Part shown: piece by piece, positions 45,941 through 56,017 of the stretch
How positions within the stretch are numbered: position 1 is the first letter of the stretch
How the letters are laid out: each line of letters starts with the position of its first letter
NCBI GenBank assembly: GCA_003213615.1
Contig: QCMQ01000003.1
Span: 26,667 to 90,666 of the forward strand
Direction of reading: 5' to 3'
Length of the DNA stretch: 64,000 nt
Source: Pelagibacteraceae bacterium AG-422-D23
GTDB taxonomy: Bacteria > Pseudomonadota > Alphaproteobacteria > Pelagibacterales > Pelagibacteraceae
Program-made: the position numbers and the translations under genes
The notes under the pieces: model-generated
What the model saw: only the letters and a program-made list of their open reading frames with translations
The model's database searches: none
Told to the model about the DNA's origin: nothing

Positions 45941-46424
45941 GAAAAAAATATTATATATAATTTTATTATCTTTCATAGTTTCTAATTGCTCTATTAAACC
46001 TGTCGTACAACATCATGGGGTGCCATCTTTAGAAAAAAAACAGGCAAGCCTAAAAGTAAATAAAAGTAACAAAAATGATATTAGAAAGATTTTAGGTAGC
46101 CCATCAACTACAAGTAAATTCAACAACGATGTATGGATTTATATTGAGAGAAAACAAACACAATCTAAATTAAAAAATTTAGGTAAAATGAAAATTTTTA
46201 AAAATGATGTTTTAGTTCTTGAGATTGACGATTATGGTATTTTAAAAAAAAAAGAATTTTATAATAAAGATGATATGGAAAATATCAAAATAGTTGACGC
46301 TACAACAGAAGCTGGATTTAGAAGAAATTCATTTATTTATGACTTTTTGTCTAGTATGAGACAAAAAATTAATGACCCTCTTGGTCAGAGGGCCAAAAAA
46401 CGTGAAGAAATTAGCCAGCGATAA
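45939..46424 (+). CDS. bamE: Outer membrane assembly lipoprotein BamE (SmpA/OmlA)
   Basis: 161 aa with signal peptide and lipobox SNC (Cys17). The SmpA/OmlA core is [27 protein letters not shown], and the C-terminal extension is typical of alphaproteobacteria. It is an accessory subunit of the BAM complex that inserts outer membrane beta-barrels. Its start codon overlaps the divergent chaperone start; its end overlaps hppA by 14 nt. Confidence 0.88.
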   Translation: MKKILYIILLSFIVSNCSIKPVVQHHGVPSLEKKQASLKVNKSNKNDIRKILGSPSTTSKFNNDVWIYIERKQTQSKLKNLGKMKIFKNDVLVLEIDDYGILKKKEFYNKDDMENIKIVDATTEAGFRRNSFIYDFLSSMRQKINDPLGQRAKKREEISQR

Positions 46425-48516
46425 CAGCTAACAATAGTAAAGCTACGATGTTAGTTATTTTAATCATTGGATTTACAGCAGGCCCAGCAGTGTCTTTGTA
46501 AGGATCTCCAACCGTATCACCCGTAACAGCTGCTTTGTGAGCCTCAGAGCCTTTGCCACCATGATTACCGTCTTCGATGAATTTTTTTGCATTGTCCCAT
46601 GCACCACCTCCGGCTGTCATTGACACTGCAACAAATAGCCCCGTAATAATGACACCAAGCAACATAGCACCTACAGAAGCTAATGCAGCTACTTGGCCAC
46701 CAATAGACAAAATAACAAAATAAAGAACTACAGGAGATAAAACTGGTAACAATGATGGTATAATCATTTCCTTAATAGCAGCTACAGTAAGTAAATCTAC
46801 TAATTTAGCATAATCAGGTTTTTGTTTTCTTTTCATAATACCAGGGAATTTTTTAAATTGTCTTCTCACTTCAACTACAACTGCACCACCTGCTCTTCCT
46901 ACAGCTTGCATCCCCATTGAACCAAAAAGATAAGGTAACATTCCACCAATTAATAAACCAACAACTACATAAGGGTTAGATAAATCAAATGTTACTACGA
47001 TACCTTCTAATGCAGATCCTGCTTCTTTTGAAAAATGCTTAATGTCTTCAGTGTAAGCAGCGAATAAAACTAAAGCACCTAAACCAGCTGAACCAATTGC
47101 ATAACCTTTTGTAACAGCTTTAGTTGTATTTCCTACTGCATCTAGAGCATCTGTTGTTTTTCTAACTTTCTTATCAAGATTAGACATTTCAGCAATACCA
47201 CCTGCATTATCAGTAACTGGCCCGTATGCATCTAAAGCAACTACCATCCCTGCCAAAGCAAGCATAGTAGTTACTGCAATAGCGATACCAAAAAGTCCAG
47301 CAATAGAATTTGTAATAAGAATTCCAGCAACAATTATTAATGCAGGAATAGCGGTTGCCTCCATAGAAACAGCTAAACCTTGAATAACGTTTGTACCATG
47401 ACCAGTGGTAGATGATAATGCAACAGATTTAACCGGTCTATAGCTTGTTCCTGTATAGTATTCAGTAATCCAAATTAATAATCCAGTAATAACTAAGCCT
47501 ATGACACCACAATAATATAGATCCATTCCATTAAATGTTTTATCATTTACTGTGTACTCATTTGTAAAACCAATTACATGATCTGTAACAGGCCATAGTA
47601 TTACTAAAGATGCTACTGCAGAGACAACAAATCCTTTATACAAAGCATTCATAACGTTATTACTTCTTCCAAGTTTAACGAAAAATGTTCCAATAATAGA
47701 TGTTAACAAGCATGCAGCACCTATTGATAAAGGGTAAATCATCATATTTAGATCACCAACAAAGAAAATTGAAGATAAAACCATTGTTGCAACAATTGTA
47801 ACAGCATATGTTTCAAATAAATCAGCAGCCATACCAGCACAATCTCCTACGTTGTCACCAACGTTATCTGCTATCACAGCAGGATTTCTAGGATCGTCCT
47901 CTGGAATTCCAGCTTCAACTTTTCCAACTAAGTCAGCACCAACGTCTGCACCTTTTGTAAAAATTCCACCACCTAATCTTGCAAAAATTGAAATTAATGA
48001 TGCGCCAAAACCTAATGCAACTAAAGCATTAACTATTTCTCTTTCATCTACTTCAGATTTTAATAATATATAATAATAAACAGCAATAGATAATAGTGCT
48101 AAACCAGCAACCAACATTCCAGTTACAGCACCTGATTTAAATGCAACAGAAAGACCTTGAGCTAAACCTTTTCTGGATGCTTCAGCTGTTCTTACGTTTG
48201 CCTCTACAGAAACTAACATACCTACATATCCTGCAATACCAGATAAAGCAGCACCTATTAAGTAACCAAGACCTACTAATGGACTAAATGCTATACTTAC
48301 AATAACTAAAACTACAGCACCAACAATAGCAATAGTTTTATACTGTCTAGCCAAGTATGCTTTTGCACCAATTTGAATTGCTGATGCAATATCTTGCATT
48401 TTAGCATTTCCTGCACTTGAATTAAGAATATTTTTACCAGTTAAAAATCCATAAACGATTGATAATAAACCAGCTCCGATTGTGTATAATAGTATTGTTT
48501 CGACTGTTCCGCTCAT
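46411..48516 (-). CDS. hppA: K+-independent H+-translocating pyrophosphatase
   Basis: A 701-aa membrane pump coupling PPi hydrolysis to proton export. Sixteen or so spans. The catalytic acidic cluster is [17 protein letters not shown] plus [18 protein letters not shown], with [10 protein letters not shown] and the late [36 protein letters not shown] carries Lys at the position that marks the K+-independent type. It lets the cell recover energy from biosynthetic PPi. Confidence 0.96.
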   Translation of the reverse strand: MSGTVETILLYTIGAGLLSIVYGFLTGKNILNSSAGNAKMQDIASAIQIGAKAYLARQYKTIAIVGAVVLVIVSIAFSPLVGLGYLIGAALSGIAGYVGMLVSVEANVRTAEASRKGLAQGLSVAFKSGAVTGMLVAGLALLSIAVYYYILLKSEVDEREIVNALVALGFGASLISIFARLGGGIFTKGADVGADLVGKVEAGIPEDDPRNPAVIADNVGDNVGDCAGMAADLFETYAVTIVATMVLSSIFFVGDLNMMIYPLSIGAACLLTSIIGTFFVKLGRSNNVMNALYKGFVVSAVASLVILWPVTDHVIGFTNEYTVNDKTFNGMDLYYCGVIGLVITGLLIWITEYYTGTSYRPVKSVALSSTTGHGTNVIQGLAVSMEATAIPALIIVAGILITNSIAGLFGIAIAVTTMLALAGMVVALDAYGPVTDNAGGIAEMSNLDKKVRKTTDALDAVGNTTKAVTKGYAIGSAGLGALVLFAAYTEDIKHFSKEAGSALEGIVVTFDLSNPYVVVGLLIGGMLPYLFGSMGMQAVGRAGGAVVVEVRRQFKKFPGIMKRKQKPDYAKLVDLLTVAAIKEMIIPSLLPVLSPVVLYFVILSIGGQVAALASVGAMLLGVIITGLFVAVSMTAGGGAWDNAKKFIEDGNHGGKGSEAHKAAVTGDTVGDPYKDTAGPAVNPMIKITNIVALLLLAVIAG

Positions 48517-48556
48517 ATTAACCTTAAGTTGTTGGTTGTTAAATTTTTAAGCCCGC

Positions 48557-48584
48557 ACAATACAAAAAAAGATAGAAAAGACAA
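48557..48584 (-). promoter_or_regulatory. Putative promoter of hppA
   Basis: On the minus strand TTGTCT (48584-48579) and TATTGT (48562-48557) are 16 nt apart, giving a leader of roughly 35 nt. No strong terminator is seen for the upstream thiL transcript, so read-through is also possible. Confidence 0.3.
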
Positions 48585-48594
48585 CGATTAACTT

Positions 48595-49554
48595 CTAAAA
48601 CCTATGAATATAACCTTTAGATTTAGCTTGTATTTGCTTGTCTTTTTGACCAAAAATTAAAGACCTATCTTTACCAGATATAATTTTACCAATTTTAGTT
48701 ATTTTAATTCCAGTTATATTAGATGCGTTTTGAATGATTCTAGCATTATTAACACCTGCAGTAAATAAAACCTGATAATCGTCTCCATTAGAAATTAGAT
48801 TAATTTTATTTAATTTTTGATTTTTAATAAAATTATCCAATTTTTTCGAAATAGGTATTTTCTTTTCAAATAAGTGAAATGATAAATTTTGTCTATTAAT
48901 CAATTTTGATAAATCGTCAATTAATCCATCTGAAACATCAATTGAGCTATTAGCAAATTTTGATAAATACTGAGTTAAATTTAAAGGTAAGTCTGGTTTA
49001 TAATATTTATTTATAAAGAACAATTTATCTTTTTTTTTGATATTAGCTTTATTTTTTAATAATCTGAGTCCTAAATAACTATCACCTAAATTTCCAGTAA
49101 CGTAAATATCGTCATTTAATTTAGCTTTATTACGATAAATTATTTTATTTGAATACCCCATTGAGGTAATTGTGAAACTTAGTTTGCTTGAAAAGGTTGT
49201 GTCACCACCACATAAATTTATATTAAATTTATTTTGTTCTGATTTAAGTGACTTTGAGATTTTGTATAAATTGTTTTTCGTAAACGTTTTTTTATTACCT
49301 GAACCAGAAATAAAATAAAATTTTGGTTTAACACCTTTACAAATTAAATCAGAAATTGATGACCTTAATATTTTTTTAATTACTAGATCTGGGGATTTAA
49401 AATCATAAAAATGCGTACCAATATTGTATGTATCGACAGATATAACAACACCTTTTTTTTTATCAAAAAAAACGTCGTCATTTAGATTAAGAGCATATTT
49501 ATTTTTTTTAGCTATTTTTGAAAAATAATTATTTATAAGCTCAAATTCATGCAT
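48595..49554 (-). CDS. thiL: Thiamine-monophosphate kinase
   Basis: Phosphorylates ThMP to the cofactor ThDP. 319 aa with LNLNDDVFF, VISVDTYNIGTHF, SSISDLICKGVKP, NLCGGDTTFSS and SNGDDYQVLFTA, all of the PurM-like fold. It overlaps nusB by 8 nt; nusB-thiL is a common pair. Confidence 0.92.
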   Translation of the reverse strand: MHEFELINNYFSKIAKKNKYALNLNDDVFFDKKKGVVISVDTYNIGTHFYDFKSPDLVIKKILRSSISDLICKGVKPKFYFISGSGNKKTFTKNNLYKISKSLKSEQNKFNINLCGGDTTFSSKLSFTITSMGYSNKIIYRNKAKLNDDIYVTGNLGDSYLGLRLLKNKANIKKKDKLFFINKYYKPDLPLNLTQYLSKFANSSIDVSDGLIDDLSKLINRQNLSFHLFEKKIPISKKLDNFIKNQKLNKINLISNGDDYQVLFTAGVNNARIIQNASNITGIKITKIGKIISGKDRSLIFGQKDKQIQAKSKGYIHRF

Positions 49555-49951
49555 TGTTAGATCTTAATTTTTTTCCAACGTTATCTAATAAAGCATTAAG
49601 ATACTTTGTTTGTGAATCTTCAAGAAAAAAATTAGATGAATTTAAATATTCTTTAATAATTATATTAATAGATAAATTTGGTTTATACATAAATTCATAG
49701 GTTGCTGCTTTTAAGATAGTTTGAAAAACTTTATCTAAATTTTCAAATACAAATTCATCACCTAATTTGTTGTTTAATTCATCTAAAATAAGATCATTCC
49801 TTTCTATTGTTCCTAAAACGATATCCTTAATAAACTTTCTAAATCTGTGTTTTGGAAAATCTAAGTCATTGTCTTCATTATAAAATTTACCATATAATTT
49901 TTGAATAATTATAACTCTAGAATTATTTTTTGGGTTATAATGAGTTCTCAT
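49547..49951 (-). CDS. nusB: Transcription antitermination factor NusB
   Basis: 134 aa, all-helical. VLGTIERNDLILDELNN, LDKVFQTILKAATYEFMY and IIKEYLNSSNFFLEDSQTKYLNALLDNV match NusB. It binds boxA with S10 during rRNA transcription. Overlaps ribH by 4 nt. Confidence 0.9.
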   Translation of the reverse strand: MRTHYNPKNNSRVIIIQKLYGKFYNEDNDLDFPKHRFRKFIKDIVLGTIERNDLILDELNNKLGDEFVFENLDKVFQTILKAATYEFMYKPNLSINIIIKEYLNSSNFFLEDSQTKYLNALLDNVGKKLRSNNA

Positions 49952-50340
49952 TTTTGAGACAAAACTGAAATCACAGCTTCTGCAGCTTCAGCACCTTTTT
50001 TTCTTCTTGCTCTTGCTTGAGCCATATTAAGACAAGTAATTATTCCATTTCCAATAGGTTTTTTACTATCTATAGATAATTTCATTATGGCATCTGTTGA
50101 TGCTTGAGAAATAAAATCGAAGTGTGGTGTTTGACCTTTAATTACACATCCTAAAGCTAAAAAACCGTCAAATTTTTTTAAATTTTTGGAGATTGTAACT
50201 GGAATTTCAAAAGCACCAGGTACTTTAATAATTTTTATTATATTTTTTTTTGGAATTATTTTTAAAGCACTTTTTGTTAAGCCTTCAGCAATATCTTTAT
50301 AATAATCTGCTACAACAATTAAATATTTTTTTTTCATCAA
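49948..50340 (-). CDS. ribH: 6,7-dimethyl-8-ribityllumazine synthase
   Basis: Condenses the DHBP and pyrimidine branches of riboflavin synthesis. 130 aa with KVPGAFEIPVTISK, FLALGCVIKGQTPHFDFIS and PIGNGIITCLNMAQARAR. A 4-nt overlap links it to ribBA. Confidence 0.94.
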   Translation of the reverse strand: MMKKKYLIVVADYYKDIAEGLTKSALKIIPKKNIIKIIKVPGAFEIPVTISKNLKKFDGFLALGCVIKGQTPHFDFISQASTDAIMKLSIDSKKPIGNGIITCLNMAQARARRKKGAEAAEAVISVLSQK

Positions 50341-51437
50341 ATTAGTTCTTGTTTTGCAATTTTTATACCATAACCATCAAGACCAATAACTTTTTTTGGT
50401 GATTTGGTAATTAATATCATGTTTTTAATTTTTAAGTCTTTAATAATTTGAGCTCCAATACCATAATTTCTTATTAACTTGTCATTTCCCTTTTTATAAA
50501 AATCTTTGTTTTTATAATCTTTTAAGGTCTGAGTTACTGATTTTAAATTTAAGTCTTTGATAAATACTAAAACACAATTTTGATATTTTTTAAAATAATT
50601 TAAGGTCTTGTTAAATGAATTTGGTAGTGATTGATTTATTAGATAGTTTTGGACGACATTAGACGAAATTACTCTTACTCTTGGAGTAACACCTTTTTTT
50701 ATTTTACCCTTTATTAATGCAAAATGTTCTGAGCCATCTAAAAGATTCTCATAAATTCTAATGTTATATTTTTGATTTTTTACATTAATCTTACTTTGCT
50801 TTTTAAGTTTAATAAGCTTTTCTTTTTTTAGTCTATATGCAATCAAATCTTCTATCTTTCCAATTTTTAATTTATGTTTTTTTGCAAAATTGAATAAACC
50901 CTGACCTTTGGCCATTGTTCCGTCTTCATTCATAATTTCACAAATTACAGCAGAGTTATTTTTTTTTGCTAACTTAGATATATCAACTGAAGCTTCAGTG
51001 TGCCCTGCTCGAACAAGAACGCCACCATCTTTAGCAATAATTGGAAATACATGACCAGGTGAAACAATTTCATTTTTATTTACATTTTTTTTTGATGCAA
51101 TTTTAATTGTTTTCGCTCTATCTTTAGCTGATATACCTGTTGTTATTCCTTTTTTTGCTTCAATAGAAATTGTAAAAGCTGTCTTGTTTCTTGATTGATT
51201 CACTGGAGACATTAAAGATAAATTTAATCTTTTTGCTTGAAGTGAATCAAGTGCTAAACAAATTAAACCTCGCCCATATTTTGCCATGAAGTTAATATTC
51301 TTAGCATTTGAATCTGATGTAGAAATAACTAAATCTCCTTCATTTTCTCTTTTTTCATCATCAACTAAAATAAACATACCGCCTTTTTTGGCAACGCTTA
51401 TGATTGACTCTATTGACGCAAAATTATTTTTTTCCAT
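50337..51437 (-). CDS. ribB: 3,4-dihydroxy-2-butanone-4-phosphate synthase with degenerate RibA domain
   Basis: 366 aa. Residues 1-205 are an intact RibB (DDEKRENEGDLVI, ARDRAKTI-like middle, SPGHVFPIIAK, GHTEASVDISKLA). Residues 215-366 align in position and in NYGIGAQIIKDLKIKNMILIT with GTP cyclohydrolase II. They lack the zinc cysteines and the GSxRCDC-type active site. Probably only the butanone step is catalysed; a separate ribA would be needed. Confidence 0.9.
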   Translation of the reverse strand: MEKNNFASIESIISVAKKGGMFILVDDEKRENEGDLVISTSDSNAKNINFMAKYGRGLICLALDSLQAKRLNLSLMSPVNQSRNKTAFTISIEAKKGITTGISAKDRAKTIKIASKKNVNKNEIVSPGHVFPIIAKDGGVLVRAGHTEASVDISKLAKKNNSAVICEIMNEDGTMAKGQGLFNFAKKHKLKIGKIEDLIAYRLKKEKLIKLKKQSKINVKNQKYNIRIYENLLDGSEHFALIKGKIKKGVTPRVRVISSNVVQNYLINQSLPNSFNKTLNYFKKYQNCVLVFIKDLNLKSVTQTLKDYKNKDFYKKGNDKLIRNYGIGAQIIKDLKIKNMILITKSPKKVIGLDGYGIKIAKQELI

Positions 51438-52017
51438 TAAAATAATTCCTAACGTATTTAGACAAGATATCTATCTCTATGTTTACTAAACTAGATTTTT
51501 TTAAAGTAGATAAATTTGTTTCCTTGTAGGTGTGAGGGATAATCCAAATTTGGAAACCTTTTTTAGTTACTTTTGAAATTGTAAGAGAAATACCATTTAC
51601 ACAGATTGATGCTTTTTCTATTAAATGTTTTCTTTCCTTTTTAGGTAAATCAAAATCAAAAAGAAATGATTTATCTATTTTTTTAATACTTAATACTTTA
51701 CCAACAGTATCAACATGTCCTTGACAAATATGGCCTGAAATATTTGTCCCATATTTTAAAGGTAATTCTAAATTTATTTTATCTCTTATTTTTAAAAATT
51801 TAAATTTTGAACGAATTATCGTTTCTTTCGAAAGATAAAATTCCATAATTTTTGATTTATATGAAATCAAAGTTAGACAAACACCATCGCAGGCAACAGA
51901 TAAACCCATGTCTTTATTGGATACTTTAATATTACTTCTTACAAAAATATTAAGACCTTTAGGTCTTTTAATAATTTTAGTTATAGTACCTTGGTTATAA
52001 ATTATTCCATTAAACAT
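51424..52017 (-). CDS. ribE: Riboflavin synthase, alpha chain
   Basis: Dismutates two lumazines to riboflavin. 197 aa made of two similar barrels: MFNGIIYNQGTITKI and GVCLTLISY in the first, ISGHICQGHVDTVGKV and GISLTISKV in the second. Overlaps ribBA by 14 nt. Confidence 0.93.
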   Translation of the reverse strand: MFNGIIYNQGTITKIIKRPKGLNIFVRSNIKVSNKDMGLSVACDGVCLTLISYKSKIMEFYLSKETIIRSKFKFLKIRDKINLELPLKYGTNISGHICQGHVDTVGKVLSIKKIDKSFLFDFDLPKKERKHLIEKASICVNGISLTISKVTKKGFQIWIIPHTYKETNLSTLKKSSLVNIEIDILSKYVRNYFNGKK

Positions 52018-52022
52018 TTTTT

Positions 52023-53126
52023 CTAACTATATAGTGTTATTCTGTCTTTTCGTAAATTGAGATTTAGATTAATCTTTGTTTTGTATTTTTTATTTAATAT
52101 ATTTTGACTATTAAATTTCAAATATTCGGAGCTTTTAGAGAGGTTTTTTGGACTTTTATACAAATAAAATTTATTAAAAATTCTATTCTTAATCAGTGAA
52201 TTTGTTAATTTATCTCCTCCTTCAATTAGTAAATTCCTACATCCATAATTATGTAATTTTTTTAAAATTAATTTAATGTCAAATCTGTTATTTCTGTCAA
52301 TTTTGGATTTAATTAGATGAATTCCTTTTCTTTTAAATTTTAAAATTTTTGATTTGTCAGCTTTATTATAAAAAATTAAAGTATTTTTGTTATTAGAGGA
52401 TTTAATTATATAACTGTTCATTTTAGAATTTAGCTTGTTATCTAAAATAATTCTTTTTGGAGAAAATTTTTCTAAACCTTTAAAACGACAATTTAATTTT
52501 GGATTGTCTTTATTTAGTGTTTTATATGTAATCATCAAACTATCATTTTGATATCTTAATAGATGAGTAAACTGATCAGAATATAAATTTGTAATTTTTT
52601 TTTGGATCATGCTGTAAATGATATTATTTTTTGAAATAGCTATTTTACCGGAAACAAAGGGTAAATTTTTTTTTCTATTAAAAAAATAAGGAACATAAAA
52701 ACTTTCAATTCTACTTTTTAATAAACCTTTCTTTACAATTATTTTTTTTGACTTTAAAATTTTAAAACTTTTATTTCTTACTCTTTTATCAATGTCAGTA
52801 ACTGCATATATAACCTCTGAAATTTTTGATTTTATTATCAAATCAGTACATGGTGGTGTTAATCCATGATGACAACATGGTTCTAAAGTAACATACATTT
52901 TTGAACCTTCTAAGTTTTCAAAACTATTTTTAATTGCATTAAACTCAGCATGTGGTCTTCCATTAAATGAAGTTTGTCCTATGGAAATAATTTTATCATT
53001 TTTGACAATAACACATCCTACAGAAGGATTTGATCCAGTCTGTCCATGACGTGATTTAGCCAAGTCTAAGGCTAATTCCATGTAAAATTTATCTTTTAAT
53101 GAAAATTTATCTTTTTTTGTAGACAT
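52023..53126 (-). CDS. ribD: Bifunctional riboflavin deaminase/reductase
   Basis: About 367 aa. The deaminase domain (1-140) has GSNPSVGCVIV, RPHAEFNAI and the zinc pair in LEPCCHHGLTPPCTD. The reductase domain follows with GKIAISKN, NDSLMITYKTLNKDNPKL and LLIEGGDKLTNSLI. The ATG at 53126 is chosen because an upstream ATG at 53189 would overlap nrdR much more; the chosen start overlaps by 20 nt. Confidence 0.92.
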   Translation of the reverse strand: MSTKKDKFSLKDKFYMELALDLAKSRHGQTGSNPSVGCVIVKNDKIISIGQTSFNGRPHAEFNAIKNSFENLEGSKMYVTLEPCCHHGLTPPCTDLIIKSKISEVIYAVTDIDKRVRNKSFKILKSKKIIVKKGLLKSRIESFYVPYFFNRKKNLPFVSGKIAISKNNIIYSMIQKKITNLYSDQFTHLLRYQNDSLMITYKTLNKDNPKLNCRFKGLEKFSPKRIILDNKLNSKMNSYIIKSSNNKNTLIFYNKADKSKILKFKRKGIHLIKSKIDRNNRFDIKLILKKLHNYGCRNLLIEGGDKLTNSLIKNRIFNKFYLYKSPKNLSKSSEYLKFNSQNILNKKYKTKINLNLNLRKDRITLYS

Positions 53127-53565
53127 CAAGCTTGTCCACGAATTGTACGAAATCTTTTTCTTCTCTAAAGTTTCTGTATACAGATGCAAATCTTACGTAT
53201 CCAACTGGGTCTAAATCTTTTAATCCATCCATAACCATTGTCCCAATTGTATTTGTTGATATCTCTCCTTGTCCTAATTCTTCTAAAGATCTTGAAATAT
53301 TGCTGATGAATTTTTCTATTGTAGCAGTATCTATTGGTCTTTTTTTTAGAGCTATATAAATAGATTTAGATAATTTATCACGATCAAATGATGATTTTCT
53401 CCCATTTTTTTTAACAACCATCAACTCTCTAAATTGAATTCTCTCAAATGTAGTAAATCTTTCACCACATATACACAATCTTCTTCTTCTTATTGCAGTA
53501 CCATCTTCTGTTGGACGTGAATCTACAACAGATGTATCACCTTTTTTTTCGCACGGACAAATCAT
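53107..53565 (-). CDS. nrdR: Transcriptional repressor NrdR (variant zinc ribbon)
   Basis: Represses ribonucleotide reductase genes when dATP is high. 152 aa with VVDSRPTEDGTAIRRRR, RFTTFER, the ATP-cone from LMVVKKNGRKSSFDRDKL, and VRFASVYRNF. The zinc ribbon is unusual: cysteines are at 3 and 5 (CPC) and 31 and 33 (CIC) instead of the usual CxxC pairs. Located in the conserved glyA-nrdR-ribD order. Confidence 0.93.
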   Translation of the reverse strand: MICPCEKKGDTSVVDSRPTEDGTAIRRRRLCICGERFTTFERIQFRELMVVKKNGRKSSFDRDKLSKSIYIALKKRPIDTATIEKFISNISRSLEELGQGEISTNTIGTMVMDGLKDLDPVGYVRFASVYRNFREEKDFVQFVDKLDVYKKR

Positions 53566-53568
53566 TTG

Positions 53569-54876
53569 CTAAAGGTTCTTATATATCGGAAATGAAGAAG
53601 TTAAAGAAATAACTTCATTTTTTACTTCGTTTTCTATTTTACTGTTATCTGTTGGGTTTTCAGATAAACCTTTAAGAGTTTTTGTTATTAATTCACCTAC
53701 TGTTTTAAACTCATTTAAACCAAATCCACGAGTCGTAGCTGCTTGAGTTCCTAATCTTATTCCGGATGTTATCATGGGTTTTTCTGTATCAAATGGAATA
53801 CCATTTTTGTTACATGTAATGTTTGCTCTTGACAAACTCTCTGCCGCAAGATTTCCTTTTACATTATAAGGTCTCAAATCAACTAACATCAAATGTGTAT
53901 CTGTTCCATCTGAATAAATTTTAAATCCATTATTTTTTAAAGTTTCTGCTAACATCTTTGCGTTTGCTAAAACCGATTTAATATAATCTTGAAATTCTGG
54001 CTGTAGTGCTTCAAGGAAACCAGCAGCCTTTGCAGCAATAATATGCATCAAAGGTCCACCTTGATAACCAGGAAAAACTGCTGTATTAAATTTTTTAGCA
54101 AGATCTTCGTGATTAGTTAAAATTATTCCTCCTCTTGCACTTCTAAATACCTTATGGGTTGTTGAGGTAACCACATGAGCATAATCACAAGGATTAGGGT
54201 AACCTTTACCAGCAACTAATCCTGAGAAGTGAGCCATATCAACCATTAAGTATGCTCCAACTTTATCTGCAATCGCTCTAAATCTTTTAAAGTCAATTAC
54301 TCTAGAATAAGCACTTCCACCTGCAATGATTAGTTTTGGTTTATGTTCTAATGCAAGTTTTTCAACATTATCATAATCTATCAGTTCAGATTCTATGTCT
54401 ACATCATAGCCGACTGCGTTAAACCATTTTCCAGACATTGAAATTTTTAATCCATGAGTAATATGACCACCTGAATTTAAACTCATGCCCATAAATGTAT
54501 CACCTGGGCTTAACAAAGCTAAAAATACTGCTCCATTAGCTTGTGCACCTGAGTGCGGTTGTGCATTTGCAAATTTACAATTAAATAATTTTTTTAATCT
54601 TTCAATGGCAAGGTTTTCTGCCACATCAACGTGCTCGCAACCATTATAATATCTTTTACCGGGGTAACCTTCTGCATATTTATTAGTTAAAACCGATCCT
54701 TGAGCCTCTAATACTGCTTGTGAGACTATATTTTCAGACGCAATTAACTCTATATGTTGTTGTTGTCTAATTAATTCATCTTTAATTGCTTTATAAAGTT
54801 CAGGATCTTTTACAGATAAACTATCCTCAAAAAAACTTTTATAACTATCGTTTAAATAACTTTTTTCGCTCGACAT
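53569..54876 (-). CDS. glyA: Serine hydroxymethyltransferase
   Basis: Interconverts serine and glycine with tetrahydrofolate. 435 aa with [30 protein letters not shown], the PLP lysine in [16 protein letters not shown] and [17 protein letters not shown]. Slightly longer at the C-terminus than E. coli GlyA. No glycine riboswitch is visible upstream; rpiB ends 2 nt before it. Confidence 0.96.
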   Translation of the reverse strand: MSSEKSYLNDSYKSFFEDSLSVKDPELYKAIKDELIRQQQHIELIASENIVSQAVLEAQGSVLTNKYAEGYPGKRYYNGCEHVDVAENLAIERLKKLFNCKFANAQPHSGAQANGAVFLALLSPGDTFMGMSLNSGGHITHGLKISMSGKWFNAVGYDVDIESELIDYDNVEKLALEHKPKLIIAGGSAYSRVIDFKRFRAIADKVGAYLMVDMAHFSGLVAGKGYPNPCDYAHVVTSTTHKVFRSARGGIILTNHEDLAKKFNTAVFPGYQGGPLMHIIAAKAAGFLEALQPEFQDYIKSVLANAKMLAETLKNNGFKIYSDGTDTHLMLVDLRPYNVKGNLAAESLSRANITCNKNGIPFDTEKPMITSGIRLGTQAATTRGFGLNEFKTVGELITKTLKGLSENPTDNSKIENEVKNEVISLTSSFPIYKNL

Positions 54877-54878
54877 AA

Positions 54879-55304
54879 TTATATTTTCTTAATTCTTCTC
54901 AAGTGTCTACCACCATCAAATTTTGTCTTTAAAAAAACACTTAAAAATTTCAAAGCATTTTTTTTGGTTATCAACCTTGAACCTAATGTAATGATGTTTG
55001 CATCGTTATGCAATCTTGATAATTTCGTTGATTTTAGATTAAAACATTGCGCGGCACGAATATTTTTATGCTTATTTGCCGCAATATTCATACCAGTCCC
55101 AGATCCACACACTAGAATACCAACATTATTCTTATTAAGTTTAACTTTTTTAGCAACTTTATGAGCATAGTCAGGATAATCAACGCTGCTATCATCTTTA
55201 GGACCAAGATCCTCAAATTTTACTTTTTTGTTTGTTAAATAATCTTTGATTGTTTCTTTTAATTTAAATCCAGCGTGATCTGATGAAATAAATATTTTTT
55301 TCAA
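54879..55304 (-). CDS. rpiB: Ribose-5-phosphate isomerase B
   Basis: 141 aa. [28 protein letters not shown], the active-site Cys in [16 protein letters not shown] and [14 protein letters not shown] are diagnostic. Precedes glyA, as in other alphaproteobacteria. Confidence 0.94.
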   Translation of the reverse strand: MKKIFISSDHAGFKLKETIKDYLTNKKVKFEDLGPKDDSSVDYPDYAHKVAKKVKLNKNNVGILVCGSGTGMNIAANKHKNIRAAQCFNLKSTKLSRLHNDANIITLGSRLITKKNALKFLSVFLKTKFDGGRHLRRIKKI

Positions 55305-55305
55305 A

Positions 55306-55944
55306 TTAATTAAATTTGTAATCTAAAACACAAGCAACTAAATGTATTCTATTCTCTTCTCCACCATTAAATGCATTGTGATACTTAGTATTGTTCGTAA
55401 CCCAAACTGAACCATCAGCAGGCATATGTTTTGCAACATTATCAATTACCATTAGACAACCTGGGTTTGTTATAATAGGTATATGTAATCTTGGTTCAGG
55501 ATCTCTATGCCAACTTAAAGTTGATCTTGGCTCTTTTAAAAGAATTCTTACTCTGCCAAGTTTATATTTTTTTGAAAGAGCATCATAAACTTCTCTAAAG
55601 TATGTATTGTCATAATCTTTTATAAATTCTGAGTAAGATGCTTCTTCAATCATTTCGTCTCTAGAAACTTCTTTTCCTGATTTATCAGGTTTAGTCCAAT
55701 ATACTCCACGTGCTTTATTGCCTTTTATTGAATCGGGATCACCAGGTATTTGGGTTAATGATATAGCTCCAAAGTGAGTAACACCAGCATCTTCAAATTT
55801 TTTAATTTGAACAATTTGATTATATGCCTCTTGAAGTTTGTCTATATCAAATTTTATATCTTGCTTTTGAAAATCGCTAAAATCTAAAATTCTTTCCTCT
55901 TTTTTTATGTTTAGGTCTACAACTTTTGTGCTATTTATACTCAT
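55306..55944 (-). CDS. Aspartyl/asparaginyl beta-hydroxylase-like oxygenase
   Basis: A 212-aa 2OG-Fe(II) enzyme. The metal site is STLSWHRDPEPRLHIPI with the distal His in TKYHNAFNGGEENRIHLV, which also contains the 2OG Arg. This fits the Asp/Asn hydroxylase (cupin) family. Substrate unknown. One nt from rpiB and divergent from hemB. Confidence 0.82.
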   Translation of the reverse strand: MSINSTKVVDLNIKKEERILDFSDFQKQDIKFDIDKLQEAYNQIVQIKKFEDAGVTHFGAISLTQIPGDPDSIKGNKARGVYWTKPDKSGKEVSRDEMIEEASYSEFIKDYDNTYFREVYDALSKKYKLGRVRILLKEPRSTLSWHRDPEPRLHIPIITNPGCLMVIDNVAKHMPADGSVWVTNNTKYHNAFNGGEENRIHLVACVLDYKFN

Positions 55945-55956
55945 CGAAAATGTTTT

Positions 55957-55985
55957 TTACTTATTTTTTTATATATTTGTATAAT
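55957..55985 (+). promoter_or_regulatory. Putative promoter of hemB
   Basis: TATAAT (55980-55985) is preceded directly by TG. A weak -35 TTACTT lies at 55957-55962, 17 nt upstream. The hemB ATG is 32 nt downstream of the -10. Confidence 0.38.
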
Positions 55986-56017
55986 ACATTTGTCGCATAA
56001 TTAAAGAGAATTAAAAC

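Noticed and set aside
45473..45976. Longer start of the bc1 chaperone-like gene at 45976
   Set aside because: Would overlap the divergent bamE signal-peptide region by 38 nt; the 45940 ATG is adequate.
47852..48073. 73-codon frame antisense to hppA
   Set aside because: Mirror of the conserved pyrophosphatase catalytic region; codon pattern follows the real gene on the other strand.
48541..48565. GTATTGTGCGGGCTTAAAAA upstream of hppA resembling the SAM aptamer core
   Set aside because: The required P1 partner and the CTAAAAAGG strand are missing; it is better read as a -10 and start region.
52023..53189. Longer RibD start at 53189
   Set aside because: Would overlap nrdR by 83 nt and the extra 21 residues do not resemble the RibD deaminase N-terminus.
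53569..55304. Glycine riboswitch ahead of glyA or rpiB
   Set aside because: Only 1-2 nt separate these genes from their neighbours, leaving no room for an aptamer.
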